A DNA stretch of 64,000 nucleotides from positions 62,001 to 126,000 of the forward strand of contig NZ_OY781373.1 of NCBI RefSeq assembly GCF_963676665.1. The letters run 5' to 3'. The translations under genes and the position numbers were made by a program. Below, piece by piece: positions 26,410 to 35,065 of this stretch. Within the stretch, counting starts at the first letter, position 1. Each line of letters starts with the position of its first letter. Below the pieces are notes generated by a model. It was not told where the DNA came from. It worked only from the letters and a program-made list of their open reading frames with translations, and searched no databases. This DNA comes from an uncultured Tolumonas sp. (lineage in GTDB: Bacteria > Pseudomonadota > Gammaproteobacteria > Enterobacterales > Aeromonadaceae).

Positions 26410-27526
26410 CTTCTTTTATCAACCCTAGTTGTTTTTCAATTTCTTTAATTAAACCTTCTGGCATCTGATTTATAATCAGCTTTCCATTACTATAGCATAA
26501 TTTATCATCTTGTTCTGTACCTAAATCATTTCTATCGAAGTCAATCACAAAATTTTTATCTTTATAGCTAATTCTAGTTAACTTTTTAATTGCATTAAAG
26601 TTGGGGTTGAATTCAACAGGTATTCCAACTTCATCGCTATTAAGTCTTGTTATGAATTCATCAGAAAGCTCTTCTAATAAATCATGGTCATCTGCAGGAA
26701 AAAATCTTCTGGCTATATTTTCTATCTCGGATAATTTTGCAGTGGATTTTGGTTCTGAAGAAGTTTTATCTGTTAAATATGAAAGGATCTGTGCTTTTAA
26801 TTCATCAGAATATGGTGCCAAATTTGGTTTTGATCTGAAAAAATTAACACTTTCAGATACAACTTTCATTGTCAGTTTTTGTGATGGCGCACCAGGCTTA
26901 CAACCTAAAGCACTAATAAAATATCCTGCAGTATCCTTTTGAGTTAATGGACTGACAAAACTAAGATATGTAATATCATTTTTTTCATTTTCATCTGCCA
27001 ATTGATAGCTATCAAACTTATCGAAATTTATCTTTGCTGCTTGGTGTAATCGACTTAAATCCAAATAAACTAAATCTTCTACATTAAGAGTATTTTTGTT
27101 GTTAACAATTCGGTAGCCATCTTTTTGTTTTATCATCGCAATTAAAAAGAATCTAACAGAGTCTACTATATAATCTGAAAAAACAATGTATCCTCCGGTT
27201 GCTAATGGCTGTGCTGAGGCTTTTTCATGTAGTTCTTTCATTGATTCATATGTTATTTTTAAAAAATCACTATCTTTTTGTTCTTCAATAGAAAAATAAT
27301 CTTTAAACCCTTTTGGAAATTGTCCTTTGTAGTCTTTAGTTTCAAAAACGCCATATTGAGCACTACTATTTTTCCTTCCATAAGCGTTGAGAATACCATT
27401 CATGAGATTTATGACTGTTGTGTTATCTGTAGGTAGCAAATCGTCTTTCAAATCTAATGGCAAAGCGGGTTCTTGTTTTTCTTTAATTAATTGATGAATA
27501 ACGAATTTATTAATAATTACTGTCAT
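26396..27526 (-). CDS. YejK/NdpA-like nucleoid-associated family protein
   Basis: 376 aa. The start (NKFVIHQLIKEKQEPALPLDLKDDLLPTDNTTVINLMNGILNAYGRK) and the middle (GGYIVFSDYIVDSVRFFLIAMI..., DLVYLDLSRLHQAAKINFDKF, YLSFVSPLTQKDTAGYFISALGC) follow the E. coli YejK/NdpA pattern (PF04245) closely. The C-terminal KNFVIDFDRNDLG...GKLIINQMPEGLIKEIEKQL also aligns. YejK is a nucleoid-associated protein, but its role is unclear. This copy is about 40 residues longer, AT-rich, lies inside a transposon and is coupled to a membrane protein, so it is unlikely to be the housekeeping yejK. Confidence 0.75.
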   Translation of the reverse strand: MTVIINKFVIHQLIKEKQEPALPLDLKDDLLPTDNTTVINLMNGILNAYGRKNSSAQYGVFETKDYKGQFPKGFKDYFSIEEQKDSDFLKITYESMKELHEKASAQPLATGGYIVFSDYIVDSVRFFLIAMIKQKDGYRIVNNKNTLNVEDLVYLDLSRLHQAAKINFDKFDSYQLADENEKNDITYLSFVSPLTQKDTAGYFISALGCKPGAPSQKLTMKVVSESVNFFRSKPNLAPYSDELKAQILSYLTDKTSSEPKSTAKLSEIENIARRFFPADDHDLLEELSDEFITRLNSDEVGIPVEFNPNFNAIKKLTRISYKDKNFVIDFDRNDLGTEQDDKLCYSNGKLIINQMPEGLIKEIEKQLGLIKEDGSS

Positions 27527-27624
27527 ACGTCATCTCGTTTAGATAGTTAAAAATGGAGTTCAACTCTAAGAGGATTATACCCATTTGAGTGTTCAAAACT
27601 TTGATTCAGTTTAGGTATTAGAAC

Positions 27625-27686
27625 TCATCCTTAGAAACGAAATTTCAATTATTTATGTAATTAATCAATTAATTTTGTAACTCACA
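27625..27686 (-). repeat. Right transposon end with 20-bp-phased TGA motifs
   Basis: The terminus (TGTGAGTTACAAA on the minus strand, 27674-27686) is followed inward by AATTGATT, AATTGAAA and GGATGAGT. Their TGA falls at positions 20-22, 40-42 and 60-62 from the end, the same register as on the left end. These are probable TnsB binding sites. Confidence 0.65.
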
Positions 27687-27691
27687 CAAGG
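27687..27691 (+). repeat. Target-site duplication, right copy (CAAGG)
   Basis: Matches 11663-11667 exactly and directly abuts the right terminus. Together with the left copy it defines the insertion as a single transposition event in comM. Confidence 0.95.
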
Positions 27692-28983
27692 AAGGGGGCC
27701 GTTTTGACTTGGCCATCGCGCTTGGCATTCTCGCGGCGTCAGAGCAAATTCCTGATAATTTACTGGCGGAATATGAGTTTTTAGGCGAGTTGGCACTGAC
27801 CGGCGCGGTGCGCTCCGTCTTAGGCGTATTGCCGGCGGTGTTAGCTGCTGGAGACGCGGGGCGCACGCTGGTGGTGCCCAAGGCCAATGCGGCTGAGGCC
27901 AGTCTGATCCAGCAGCAACGGGCGTATGTCTGCGACAGTTTATTGCAAGTGTGTGGCTGGTTGGCGGGGCAACAAGCGTTGTCACTGGCGGAATGTGACG
28001 AAGCTTTACCAGATGCATTACCACTGCTCGATTTACAAGATGTGATCGGCCAGCAGACCGGTAAACGGGCGCTGGAGATTGCCGCCAGCGGGCAACATCA
28101 TCTGTTATTGCTGGGCCCGCCGGGCACGGGGAAAAGCATGTTAGCCAGCCGGTTAGCGGGCATTTTGCCGGAAATGAGCGACGAAGAAGCGCAACAAACC
28201 GCCGCGTTACACTCGATTGGTGGGTTAAACCCCGGTAAGGTGAACTGGCGGTTACGGCCATTTCGCTCGCCACACCACAGTGCCTCTTCAGTGGCGCTGG
28301 TGGGTGGCGGCAGTAAACCGCGGCCCGGCGAAATTTCCTTAGCACATAACGGCGTTTTATTTTTAGATGAGTTAACGCAGTTTGAAAAGCGCACGCTGGA
28401 TGCGCTGCGCGAACCGCTGGAAACCGGCATGATCACCATATCCCGTGCCGCGCGGCAGATGGAGTTTCCTTCCCGTTTTCAGCTGGTTGCGGCGATGAAC
28501 CCCAGCCCCTGTGGGCATCTCGATGACCAGCAGCGCGCCAGTCCCGATCAGGTGTTGCGTTATCTGGGCAAGCTCTCTGGCCCGTTCCTCGATCGCTTTG
28601 ATCTGACGGTCGAAATTCCGCTGTTACCCAAAGGCAGTTTAAGTCAAAAAGCCGAACGTGGTGAGAGCAGTGCCGAGATTAAAACGCGTGTGATCGCCAC
28701 CCGTGAACGGCAACTAACACGCAGCGGAAAACTGAATGCCATGCTGACCAGTAAAGAGATTGAACGTGACTGTGCGTTATTAACCGACGATGCGCAGTTT
28801 CTGGAAAATGCCATTCACAAACTGGGCTTGTCGCTACGGGCGTGGCATAAGCTGTTGAAGGTGTCGCGCACCATCGCTGATATCGCCGATGAGCCACAAA
28901 TTCAGCGCCAGCATCTGGCCGAAGCTCTTGGCTATCGAGCTATGGATCGGCTGTTTCAGCGATTGAAAACACAGCGGTTTTGA
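27692..28983 (+). pseudogene. comM: comM 3' fragment
   Basis: Continues ComM in frame after the duplication: EGGRFDLAIALGILAAS, then the Lon-like domain. The Mg-chelatase-type AAA+ part has Walker A LLLGPPGTGKSMLASRLAG and Walker B GVLFLDELTQF, with the C-terminal LSLRAWHKLLKVSRTIADI. It lacks its own start; a TTG at 27709 would leave out the first quarter of the N-terminal domain. Probably non-functional for branch migration. Confidence 0.93.
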
Positions 28984-29073
28984 GTTTTCGACTCTGGTTG
29001 CAAAGGCTGGATGCTAACAAGGTAGGTCCAGAAAACCATCGATCTGTCTGTTATCGTCATGTGTGCATGCGTG

Positions 29074-31149
29074 TTACGACTGCGCGGGCGAGAAATCAGC
29101 CTCAGTTCTGAGCATGACACCTGCGGTGACAGAAACCCGATTGCGGCCGGCATGTTTGGCCGCATAAAGCGCTTTGTCAGCGAGGTTCAGCAGAACATCA
29201 ATATTGTCGTCCTTCGAGGTTAGTGAAGCAATGCCAATCGAGACAGTAACACTCAGTGGCAAGCCATTGCCCAGTGGTACTTTCGCGTCAGCGATAGCTT
29301 CTCGCAATCGTTCGGCGACCCTGAGGGCTTCTTCCTCATTGGTTTCCGGCAATAGAATCGCAAATTCCTCGCCGCCCACACGACCAATGATATCGACGAC
29401 CCGTAGCGTGTATTGGCATACGGTCGCCAGCTTTTGAAGAACAATATCACCGACCTTGTGGCCATAGGTATCGTTGATTTTTTTGAAATGATCAACATCC
29501 AGCATGAAGATAGAGAGTTCGCCGCCGTAGCGTACCACACGCGTCAGTTCGTGTTCGGCCTGCTGCATAAAATGGCCTCGATTATTAAACCCAGTCAGGT
29601 GGTCTGTGTGTGCCTGGCGCACCAGTTCACACTCAATCACTTTTTGAGCGGTAATATCAGTGTGAATACCACTCATTCTGAGCGGTTGGTGTTCTGGCGT
29701 CCATGCGGTAAATTTGCCGATTGAACGGATCCAAACCCATTCACCGTCCTTTTTTTGTCGCCGATATTCCATAATCAGTGGCTCACCATTTGCCATGGAT
29801 TTATGGTAAGTCGTCATCACGAGCTGCCGATCTTCAGGATGAATGCCCGTTTCCCAAACTTGTAAGTCGCTGCTGAATTCATCAGGCTCATAACCGAGGA
29901 TTTTGGCATATTCAGGGCTGACAGAAACGGCGCCAGTCTGGACGTTGATGTCGAACCAGCCCTGATTTGCCGCACTCAGCGCCAGCCGCAACCGTTCTTC
30001 GCTTTCTCTGAGAATGCCTTGAGTATGCGTCAGGCGGCGATTGAGGCGCTGCAGGGAATAGGTGATGGCAGAAACCACAGTTAATATGATCAAAACGGCG
30101 ATCAGTAGCGGCACGACCCATTGTGGAACGCGCTTAGGGCTTGGATCATAAATGAAACCATCCAGCTGATAACCCGGCTTGATCAACCCGGCTTTGGCGA
30201 AGGTATCAGCCATGTGCTGCCAGCGTCCCACGTTCATATGACCAATATCGATCAGATCGGGAAAAATCAGTTTGCGCATCTCAGCGGCTTCAAACTCCAG
30301 ATGTTTCCTCGTCTTCTCGACATGGTATTTATCGATCAGCAGCGTGATGATTTCGTCCGGGTGATCCATCGCGTAGCGCCAGCCTTTGAGCGTGGCGCGA
30401 CGCATCGCTGCGACGCGTTTGGGATGATCGCGCAATTCTGCTTCTGAGGTGAACAAAATATCGCTGTAGAAATCGATACGATAAGTGGAGGGATCAATGA
30501 TGTTGTAGGCGATATTATGTTGTTTGAGGAAATAAGGCTCATTCGTGATGTAGGAATTAAAGGCATCGACCTTGCCGGAGATCAGGTCGTTGATATTGTA
30601 GCTGCTGGGTATAATGTTGACTTGCGAAAGTGAGACACCCTCACTCATGAACATGCTGAGAAAATCAGCATCTTCCGTCATGTTCATCAGCATGACTTTC
30701 TTGCCCATCAGGTCGTGCACAGACTCAATACCCGAATCTTGACGTGTCAATAATACCGAAGGTGAATGTTGGAATATCGCGGCAAGCGCCACGAGGGGTT
30801 TGCCTAACAGACGCTGATACAGAATTTCACTATTGCCTTCCGCATATTGGGCGTGACCAGCCAGCACTTCAGGCACCGGTTGATGTGCCGGATCTCCGGC
30901 GTGGATGCGAACGGCTAAACCCTCTTCCTTATAAAACCCTTTTTCAACGGCGGCATAGTAACCTGCAAACTGGAATTGGTGGTGCCAGCGCAATTGCATA
31001 TCAACAACATCGGCGGCATGCGCGTGTCCTGTGATGACGATCGCCGTACAAATGAGCACGAGCATGCGCAAAACAGCGCTCGGACTGGCAAGCCCGATGC
31101 TTGTATATGATTTGCTCATCCAACGTTGATAACGGCTTATGTCGAACAC
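29074..31149 (-). CDS. Diguanylate cyclase with THI5/NMT1-like periplasmic sensor, PAS and GGDEF domains
   Basis: 691 aa. A signal/membrane helix at about 24-45 is followed by a periplasmic-binding-protein domain of the ThiY/NMT1 type (residues about 48-340, DMQLRWHHQFQFAGYYAAVEKGFY, then LTSEAELRDHPKRVAAMRRATLKG). A membrane helix follows (about 348-370), then a PAS/PAC unit (about 385-505) and a GGDEF domain with GRVGGEEFAILLPE near residue 600. The GGEEF active site is intact, so it should make cyclic di-GMP. The sensor probably binds a thiamine precursor or similar small molecule (inference). There is no EAL domain. Single gene, minus strand. Confidence 0.9.
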   Translation of the reverse strand: MFDISRYQRWMSKSYTSIGLASPSAVLRMLVLICTAIVITGHAHAADVVDMQLRWHHQFQFAGYYAAVEKGFYKEEGLAVRIHAGDPAHQPVPEVLAGHAQYAEGNSEILYQRLLGKPLVALAAIFQHSPSVLLTRQDSGIESVHDLMGKKVMLMNMTEDADFLSMFMSEGVSLSQVNIIPSSYNINDLISGKVDAFNSYITNEPYFLKQHNIAYNIIDPSTYRIDFYSDILFTSEAELRDHPKRVAAMRRATLKGWRYAMDHPDEIITLLIDKYHVEKTRKHLEFEAAEMRKLIFPDLIDIGHMNVGRWQHMADTFAKAGLIKPGYQLDGFIYDPSPKRVPQWVVPLLIAVLIILTVVSAITYSLQRLNRRLTHTQGILRESEERLRLALSAANQGWFDINVQTGAVSVSPEYAKILGYEPDEFSSDLQVWETGIHPEDRQLVMTTYHKSMANGEPLIMEYRRQKKDGEWVWIRSIGKFTAWTPEHQPLRMSGIHTDITAQKVIECELVRQAHTDHLTGFNNRGHFMQQAEHELTRVVRYGGELSIFMLDVDHFKKINDTYGHKVGDIVLQKLATVCQYTLRVVDIIGRVGGEEFAILLPETNEEEALRVAERLREAIADAKVPLGNGLPLSVTVSIGIASLTSKDDNIDVLLNLADKALYAAKHAGRNRVSVTAGVMLRTEADFSPAQS

Positions 31150-31360
31150 TATGTTTCCCTATCCAGAGGGGTTGGTACCGAAATATGAGGTTAATAGATA
31201 CAGATTACACTACGGCGGCAATACACACATATATTAGCTACTGATTCGATTAACTGTAGTCAATCGTGCTAAATATCGGTGATGTTGTCTATTTTCAAAT
31301 CACTTCCTTTTTCCATCAGCTGGCGTTATAAATGCGCCGTTGTAACTACCGGAGTGTGAC

Positions 31361-31720
31361 GTGAATCCCATTTTAACCAGTATGCTGTTGCTGATGTGCA
31401 GCAACGTATTTATGACCTTCGCCTGGTACGGTCATTTGAAAGATATGAGTAGTAAGCCATGGATCATTGCAGCCATCATCAGTTGGGGCATTGCGCTGTT
31501 TGAATATCTGCTGCAAGTGCCAGCCAACCGAATTGGCCACACCGCACTGAGTGTGGGGCAGCTGAAAATCATGCAGGAAGTGATCGCATTGGCCGTGTTT
31601 GTACCATTTTCGGTATTTTATCTGAAAGAAGCCGTTAAACTCGATTACCTGTGGGCTGCATTTTGTATGTTAGGTGCGGTGTTTTTTATCTTCCGTGAAA
31701 AAATTATGAGTATGATCTGA
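31361..31720 (+). CDS. DMT-type small membrane protein (DUF486)
   Basis: 119 aa, GTG start with GGAG 8 bases upstream. Four hydrophobic segments (ILTSMLLLMCSNVFMTFAWYG, IIAAIISWGIALFEYLL, VIALAVFVPFSVFYL, WAAFCMLGAVFFIF) and the family motif FMTFAWYGHLK identify DUF486, a small relative of drug/metabolite transporters. Substrate unknown. It is 21 bases ahead of the phosphatase gene, possibly co-transcribed. Confidence 0.8.
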   Translation: MNPILTSMLLLMCSNVFMTFAWYGHLKDMSSKPWIIAAIISWGIALFEYLLQVPANRIGHTALSVGQLKIMQEVIALAVFVPFSVFYLKEAVKLDYLWAAFCMLGAVFFIFREKIMSMI

Positions 31721-31741
31721 CCGATCGACGGGGAGTAGGTA

Positions 31742-33070
31742 ATGCAACGGTTTGCCCGGTTGTATAGTGTATTGCTTGGTTTGGGTTGGTTACCTTTCTC
31801 CGTTTTGGCGTCAGCAGTTTTGCCGCCGTTTTTAAGTTCAAAGACCCCTTATCAACCCCAGCAACAGATAGCAGATTATCAGCCTGTACCTACCGGTTAT
31901 CAGTTGGTGTTTACCGAGTTATTAGCGCGCCATGGTGCGCGCACGATGACGGGGGGTAAAAGTGATGTGCGGAGTTATCAGCTCTGGCTGCAAGCACAAA
32001 AAAGTGGTGCGTTAACGGCGCTGGGTAAAACGCTGGGGCCGCAGCTGGCAGCGATGATCAAAGCCAATCAGGCGTTAGGTTATGGTCAACTGACGCAATT
32101 AGGGCGTGAAGAACAGCAACAGTTGGCGTCCCGACTCGTTTTGCGTGATCAGTCGTTATTTCAACAAGCCATCGTTCAGGGTCGGAAAATCAGTGTGCAA
32201 AGTTCCGGCAAGGGGCGGGCGGTCGATAGCGCGGAAAACTTTGTGCTCGGTCTCAAGCAGGTGCAACTGGCATTAACTCCGTTATTACTGCCTCCAGCGG
32301 CCAACCCGGTGCAGCTCTATTTTCATAAAAACGACAGCAGTAAACCTTATCGTAACTATCTGAAAAAAGATGCCCAGCTCAAAACAACACTGGCTGCGAT
32401 CAAAGCGCAGGCACAAAGTCAGCAAATGGCCCGGCAAGTATTAGAGCGTATTTACACGAAGCCGTTTATCGATCAGTTAGGAAGCGGCGAGTTACCGACC
32501 CCGTTAGATGCTGCGCAACGGCTGTATGATCTGTATGCGATTGCGCCCGGTATGCAATATGAAGGTCAGTGGCAGTTCAGCTCGTTTATGCCGGCAGAGG
32601 CGGCGAAATGGTTTGCGTATCTCAATGATGCGGAAGACTTTTATCAAAAAGGCCCCGCCTTTCAGGGGCAGGATATTACCTATCGCATGGCACAAGTGCT
32701 GGTGGATGATTTCTTTAACAGCATCAAACAGCTGCAGGGAAATGTGTCGCCTTTTGCGGCCAAACTGCGCTTCAGCCATGCCGAAGTGGTGATCCCGTTC
32801 GTCACTTTGTTACAGCTGCCCGGTAGCAATCAGGCGGTGACCGCTGAGCAGCCTTATCGTTATGACAACAATCCGTGGCGGGGTGAAACTATCGCGCCGA
32901 TGGCAGCCAATATTCAGTGGGATGTCTACCGGGATGCGCACCAGCACTATTTAGTAAAAATGTTGTATAACGAGCGGGAAACACGTTTTAAGACCGATTG
33001 TCAGCCCATAAAAGCCGGTAGCTTTTATTATGCTTTCAGTGAATTGCTGCGCTGTTATTATCAGCAATAA
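31742..33070 (+). CDS. Secreted histidine-type acid phosphatase (branch 2, phytase/MINPP-like)
   Basis: 442 aa with an N-terminal signal peptide (ARLYSVLLGLGWLPFSVLASA). The phosphohistidine motif is ELLARHGARTM (RHGxR at 63-67); the acid-base motif is RFSHAEVVIPF near residue 348, HAE as in MINPP-type enzymes instead of the HD of classical phytases. C-terminal Cys residues could form a disulfide. It probably releases phosphate from organic phosphates in the periplasm. Confidence 0.82.
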   Translation: MQRFARLYSVLLGLGWLPFSVLASAVLPPFLSSKTPYQPQQQIADYQPVPTGYQLVFTELLARHGARTMTGGKSDVRSYQLWLQAQKSGALTALGKTLGPQLAAMIKANQALGYGQLTQLGREEQQQLASRLVLRDQSLFQQAIVQGRKISVQSSGKGRAVDSAENFVLGLKQVQLALTPLLLPPAANPVQLYFHKNDSSKPYRNYLKKDAQLKTTLAAIKAQAQSQQMARQVLERIYTKPFIDQLGSGELPTPLDAAQRLYDLYAIAPGMQYEGQWQFSSFMPAEAAKWFAYLNDAEDFYQKGPAFQGQDITYRMAQVLVDDFFNSIKQLQGNVSPFAAKLRFSHAEVVIPFVTLLQLPGSNQAVTAEQPYRYDNNPWRGETIAPMAANIQWDVYRDAHQHYLVKMLYNERETRFKTDCQPIKAGSFYYAFSELLRCYYQQ

Positions 33071-35065
33071 TCATAATTGCCGGGTTAAGATTTTGATCTG
33101 TCGTATCGCCTGCCTGGTGTCCATTCCGGCATAACGTGCGGCCAGATAGTGTGTTGTCAGTTGTTGCATGATGGCAGCAGCCGGATGATTGGCTGCCTGC
33201 AAACGCTGCACGAATGCTTGTGGTGTCTCATCATTTTGGCGCATAAAACCACGCTGTGTTAAGCGTCGGCAGGCCTGTAAATAGGCCATCACCAAGGGAT
33301 CTTGTTTTATCCGGTGCCTTGCCAGCCAATTGATTCCGAGCGCCAACCCGATCACCAAAAACAACCCACCGAGCATGGCGAACAGACGCCCCCAGATGTT
33401 ATTACCAAACAGCTCGCGTAGCAGTTGTTCCTGCGACTGGTTGTTGTAATTCAACACCCACGATGTCCAGCGATAGTCGATATCGGCCAGATACTGATGC
33501 AGTTGGGCAAAAAACAGCAGATTGCGGTAACTGGTCAGACTGAACGGATCGCGCAGGCGAGTTTCTGCCGCCGGTAGGATGTCGTCGATGCTGCGGCTGA
33601 GGCGATCGGGTGCCACCATCAACGTAGGGTCAAAGCGCTGCCAGCGATGGTCGAGCCAGACCTCTGACCAGGCATGGGCATCAAATTGATACAGGCTGAG
33701 GTAGTTGCCATCGGCATGATATTCCCCGCCTAAATAGCCAGTTACCATCCGCGCCGGAATGCCCGCCGCACGCATTAGAAAGGTAAAACTACTGGCAAAG
33801 TGGGCGCAAAAACCACGGCGGCTACCAAACATAAAATCATCGATCTGATCGCTGCCTTGCAGTGTGGGCGGCTCTAACGTGTAGCTGAAACCGTGGCTGG
33901 CAAAATAGCGCATCGTGGCTTGCGCAAATTTCCGATCATCAGAACTATTCAGACGTAATTCCGCAGCTAAGGCACGTACCTGCGGGTTTCCTTGCGGTAA
34001 TTGCAGGTTAAGTTGTCGCTGGTAACCGGTTAACTGCGTTTGCAGTGTGGTTTGCGGAAAATAGCTTAACGGGATCTGTTTTTTCTGCTGTAACAATTTG
34101 GGTGAATACAGACTCATCACCGGGGTGAGCAGTGCTTCGTCATTGTTTGGTCGCGACAGATCGAGGCTGTATAACCAATGCTGATTGCTGGGTTCGACAA
34201 TCAAGCGGTAAGTGCTGCTGGGCCCTTGCCAATGTATCCGTTGTTGTAACGGCGTGGTGGCCGTAAACGGGTTCGTTTGTTGTTGATACCACTGGCGTAA
34301 AGAGGGTGCCACGCGCCAGGTTTTGCCATCAAATTCTTCATGCACCAGTGCCCGCCAATAGCGTTGGTTTTCCGGCGGTAATGGCCCGTCAAAGCTGGCG
34401 CGAAACGCCAGTGCGCTGGAGCGGGAAAGTTGCGCGATATCGCCCGGCGTTACCTCTTCATTGAGACCGGTCGTGGCACTCTTGAGATCGGGGATGCGCC
34501 ACATCGGCCCTAAATGCGGGATCAGTAAAAACAGCACCGCCATCAGGGGCAGGCTTTGCAACAGCAACCGTAACCCCAGTCGCCATTGTGCGCGGTAGTT
34601 ATTGGTCTGATAAATCGACAGCAGCGCAATGGTGTTAATACCAGCCACCAGCAGCAGATAAATGGTAAACGCCAGCCCCTGATGGTAGATCAGCGCCAAG
34701 GCCACCAGAAAATAGAGCGATAACACATGCAGGCTGAGGTGACGACGGCTGGAAAATTCGAGAAATTTCAGCGTACAACCCAGCACCAGCAGACTAAACA
34801 TCGCTGGCAGAAAGCCACTGCTGCGCCAGAGGTAGGCGATAAAGCCCATGCCTAACAAAGCCAGAGCGTTTTTCAGCCACAGCGATGGTGGCTTTAACTG
34901 TTCATGCGCTATTGCGTAACGCCAGCCGATGGTGAGTAGGGCACAAGCATAAATGGCGAAGTGCAATTCACCATACAGCGGCAGCACCATCAGCAGATAA
35001 CTTAAGCTCAGCCAGTTCAGCGTCTGTTGGCCGAGTGTGACCGAGAGATGTTCAGTGGTTTTCAT
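33071..35065 (-). CDS. TgpA-type membrane transglutaminase-like protein (DUF3488 + transglutaminase)
   Basis: 664 aa. Six or so membrane helices occupy residues about 10-185 (DUF3488), then a periplasmic transglutaminase-like domain with Cys in RRGFCAHFASSFTFLMRAAGIPAR, His in FDAHAWSEVWL and Asp in RFDPTLMV. A last membrane helix lies near 560-580, followed by a cytoplasmic tail. All three catalytic residues are present. It overlaps the DUF58 gene by 14 bases, in a MoxR-DUF58-transglutaminase operon. Confidence 0.9.
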   Translation of the reverse strand: MKTTEHLSVTLGQQTLNWLSLSYLLMVLPLYGELHFAIYACALLTIGWRYAIAHEQLKPPSLWLKNALALLGMGFIAYLWRSSGFLPAMFSLLVLGCTLKFLEFSSRRHLSLHVLSLYFLVALALIYHQGLAFTIYLLLVAGINTIALLSIYQTNNYRAQWRLGLRLLLQSLPLMAVLFLLIPHLGPMWRIPDLKSATTGLNEEVTPGDIAQLSRSSALAFRASFDGPLPPENQRYWRALVHEEFDGKTWRVAPSLRQWYQQQTNPFTATTPLQQRIHWQGPSSTYRLIVEPSNQHWLYSLDLSRPNNDEALLTPVMSLYSPKLLQQKKQIPLSYFPQTTLQTQLTGYQRQLNLQLPQGNPQVRALAAELRLNSSDDRKFAQATMRYFASHGFSYTLEPPTLQGSDQIDDFMFGSRRGFCAHFASSFTFLMRAAGIPARMVTGYLGGEYHADGNYLSLYQFDAHAWSEVWLDHRWQRFDPTLMVAPDRLSRSIDDILPAAETRLRDPFSLTSYRNLLFFAQLHQYLADIDYRWTSWVLNYNNQSQEQLLRELFGNNIWGRLFAMLGGLFLVIGLALGINWLARHRIKQDPLVMAYLQACRRLTQRGFMRQNDETPQAFVQRLQAANHPAAAIMQQLTTHYLAARYAGMDTRQAIRQIKILTRQL

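Larger units (their letters stand above)
11668..27686. mobile_element. Tn7-like (Tn6022/AbaR-type) transposon inserted in comM, 16,019 bp
   Basis: The ends are 13-bp perfect inverted repeats, TGTGAGTTACAAA, flanked by the 5-bp duplication CAAGG. Inside are tnsA, tnsB and a remnant of tnsC, so the element belongs to the TnsABC class. Insertion in comM is the habit of the Tn6022/AbaR family of Acinetobacter, which has TnsA-, TnsB- and TnsC-like tni genes. Here tnsC is cut after 33 codons by an IS21-family element and no target-selection gene (TniQ/TnsD type) is present. Cargo: a Wadjet-like operon with its regulator, a metallophosphoesterase/HipA pair, and a YejK-like/membrane-protein pair. Base composition differs sharply between these blocks, suggesting separate origins. 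Confidence 0.93.

Noticed and set aside
26396-27526. Housekeeping yejK
   Set aside because: It is longer, AT-rich, coupled to a membrane-protein gene and inside the transposon; the chromosomal yejK would lie elsewhere.
11668-27686. tRNA or site-specific integrase-type island
   Set aside because: No integrase or tRNA gene is present; the 5-bp duplication and TnsA/TnsB identify transposition.
27665-28345. Long minus-strand frame opposite the comM 3' fragment
   Set aside because: It is antisense to a clearly conserved coding frame, rich in Pro, Arg and His, with no recognisable domain: a shadow of high-G+C coding sequence.
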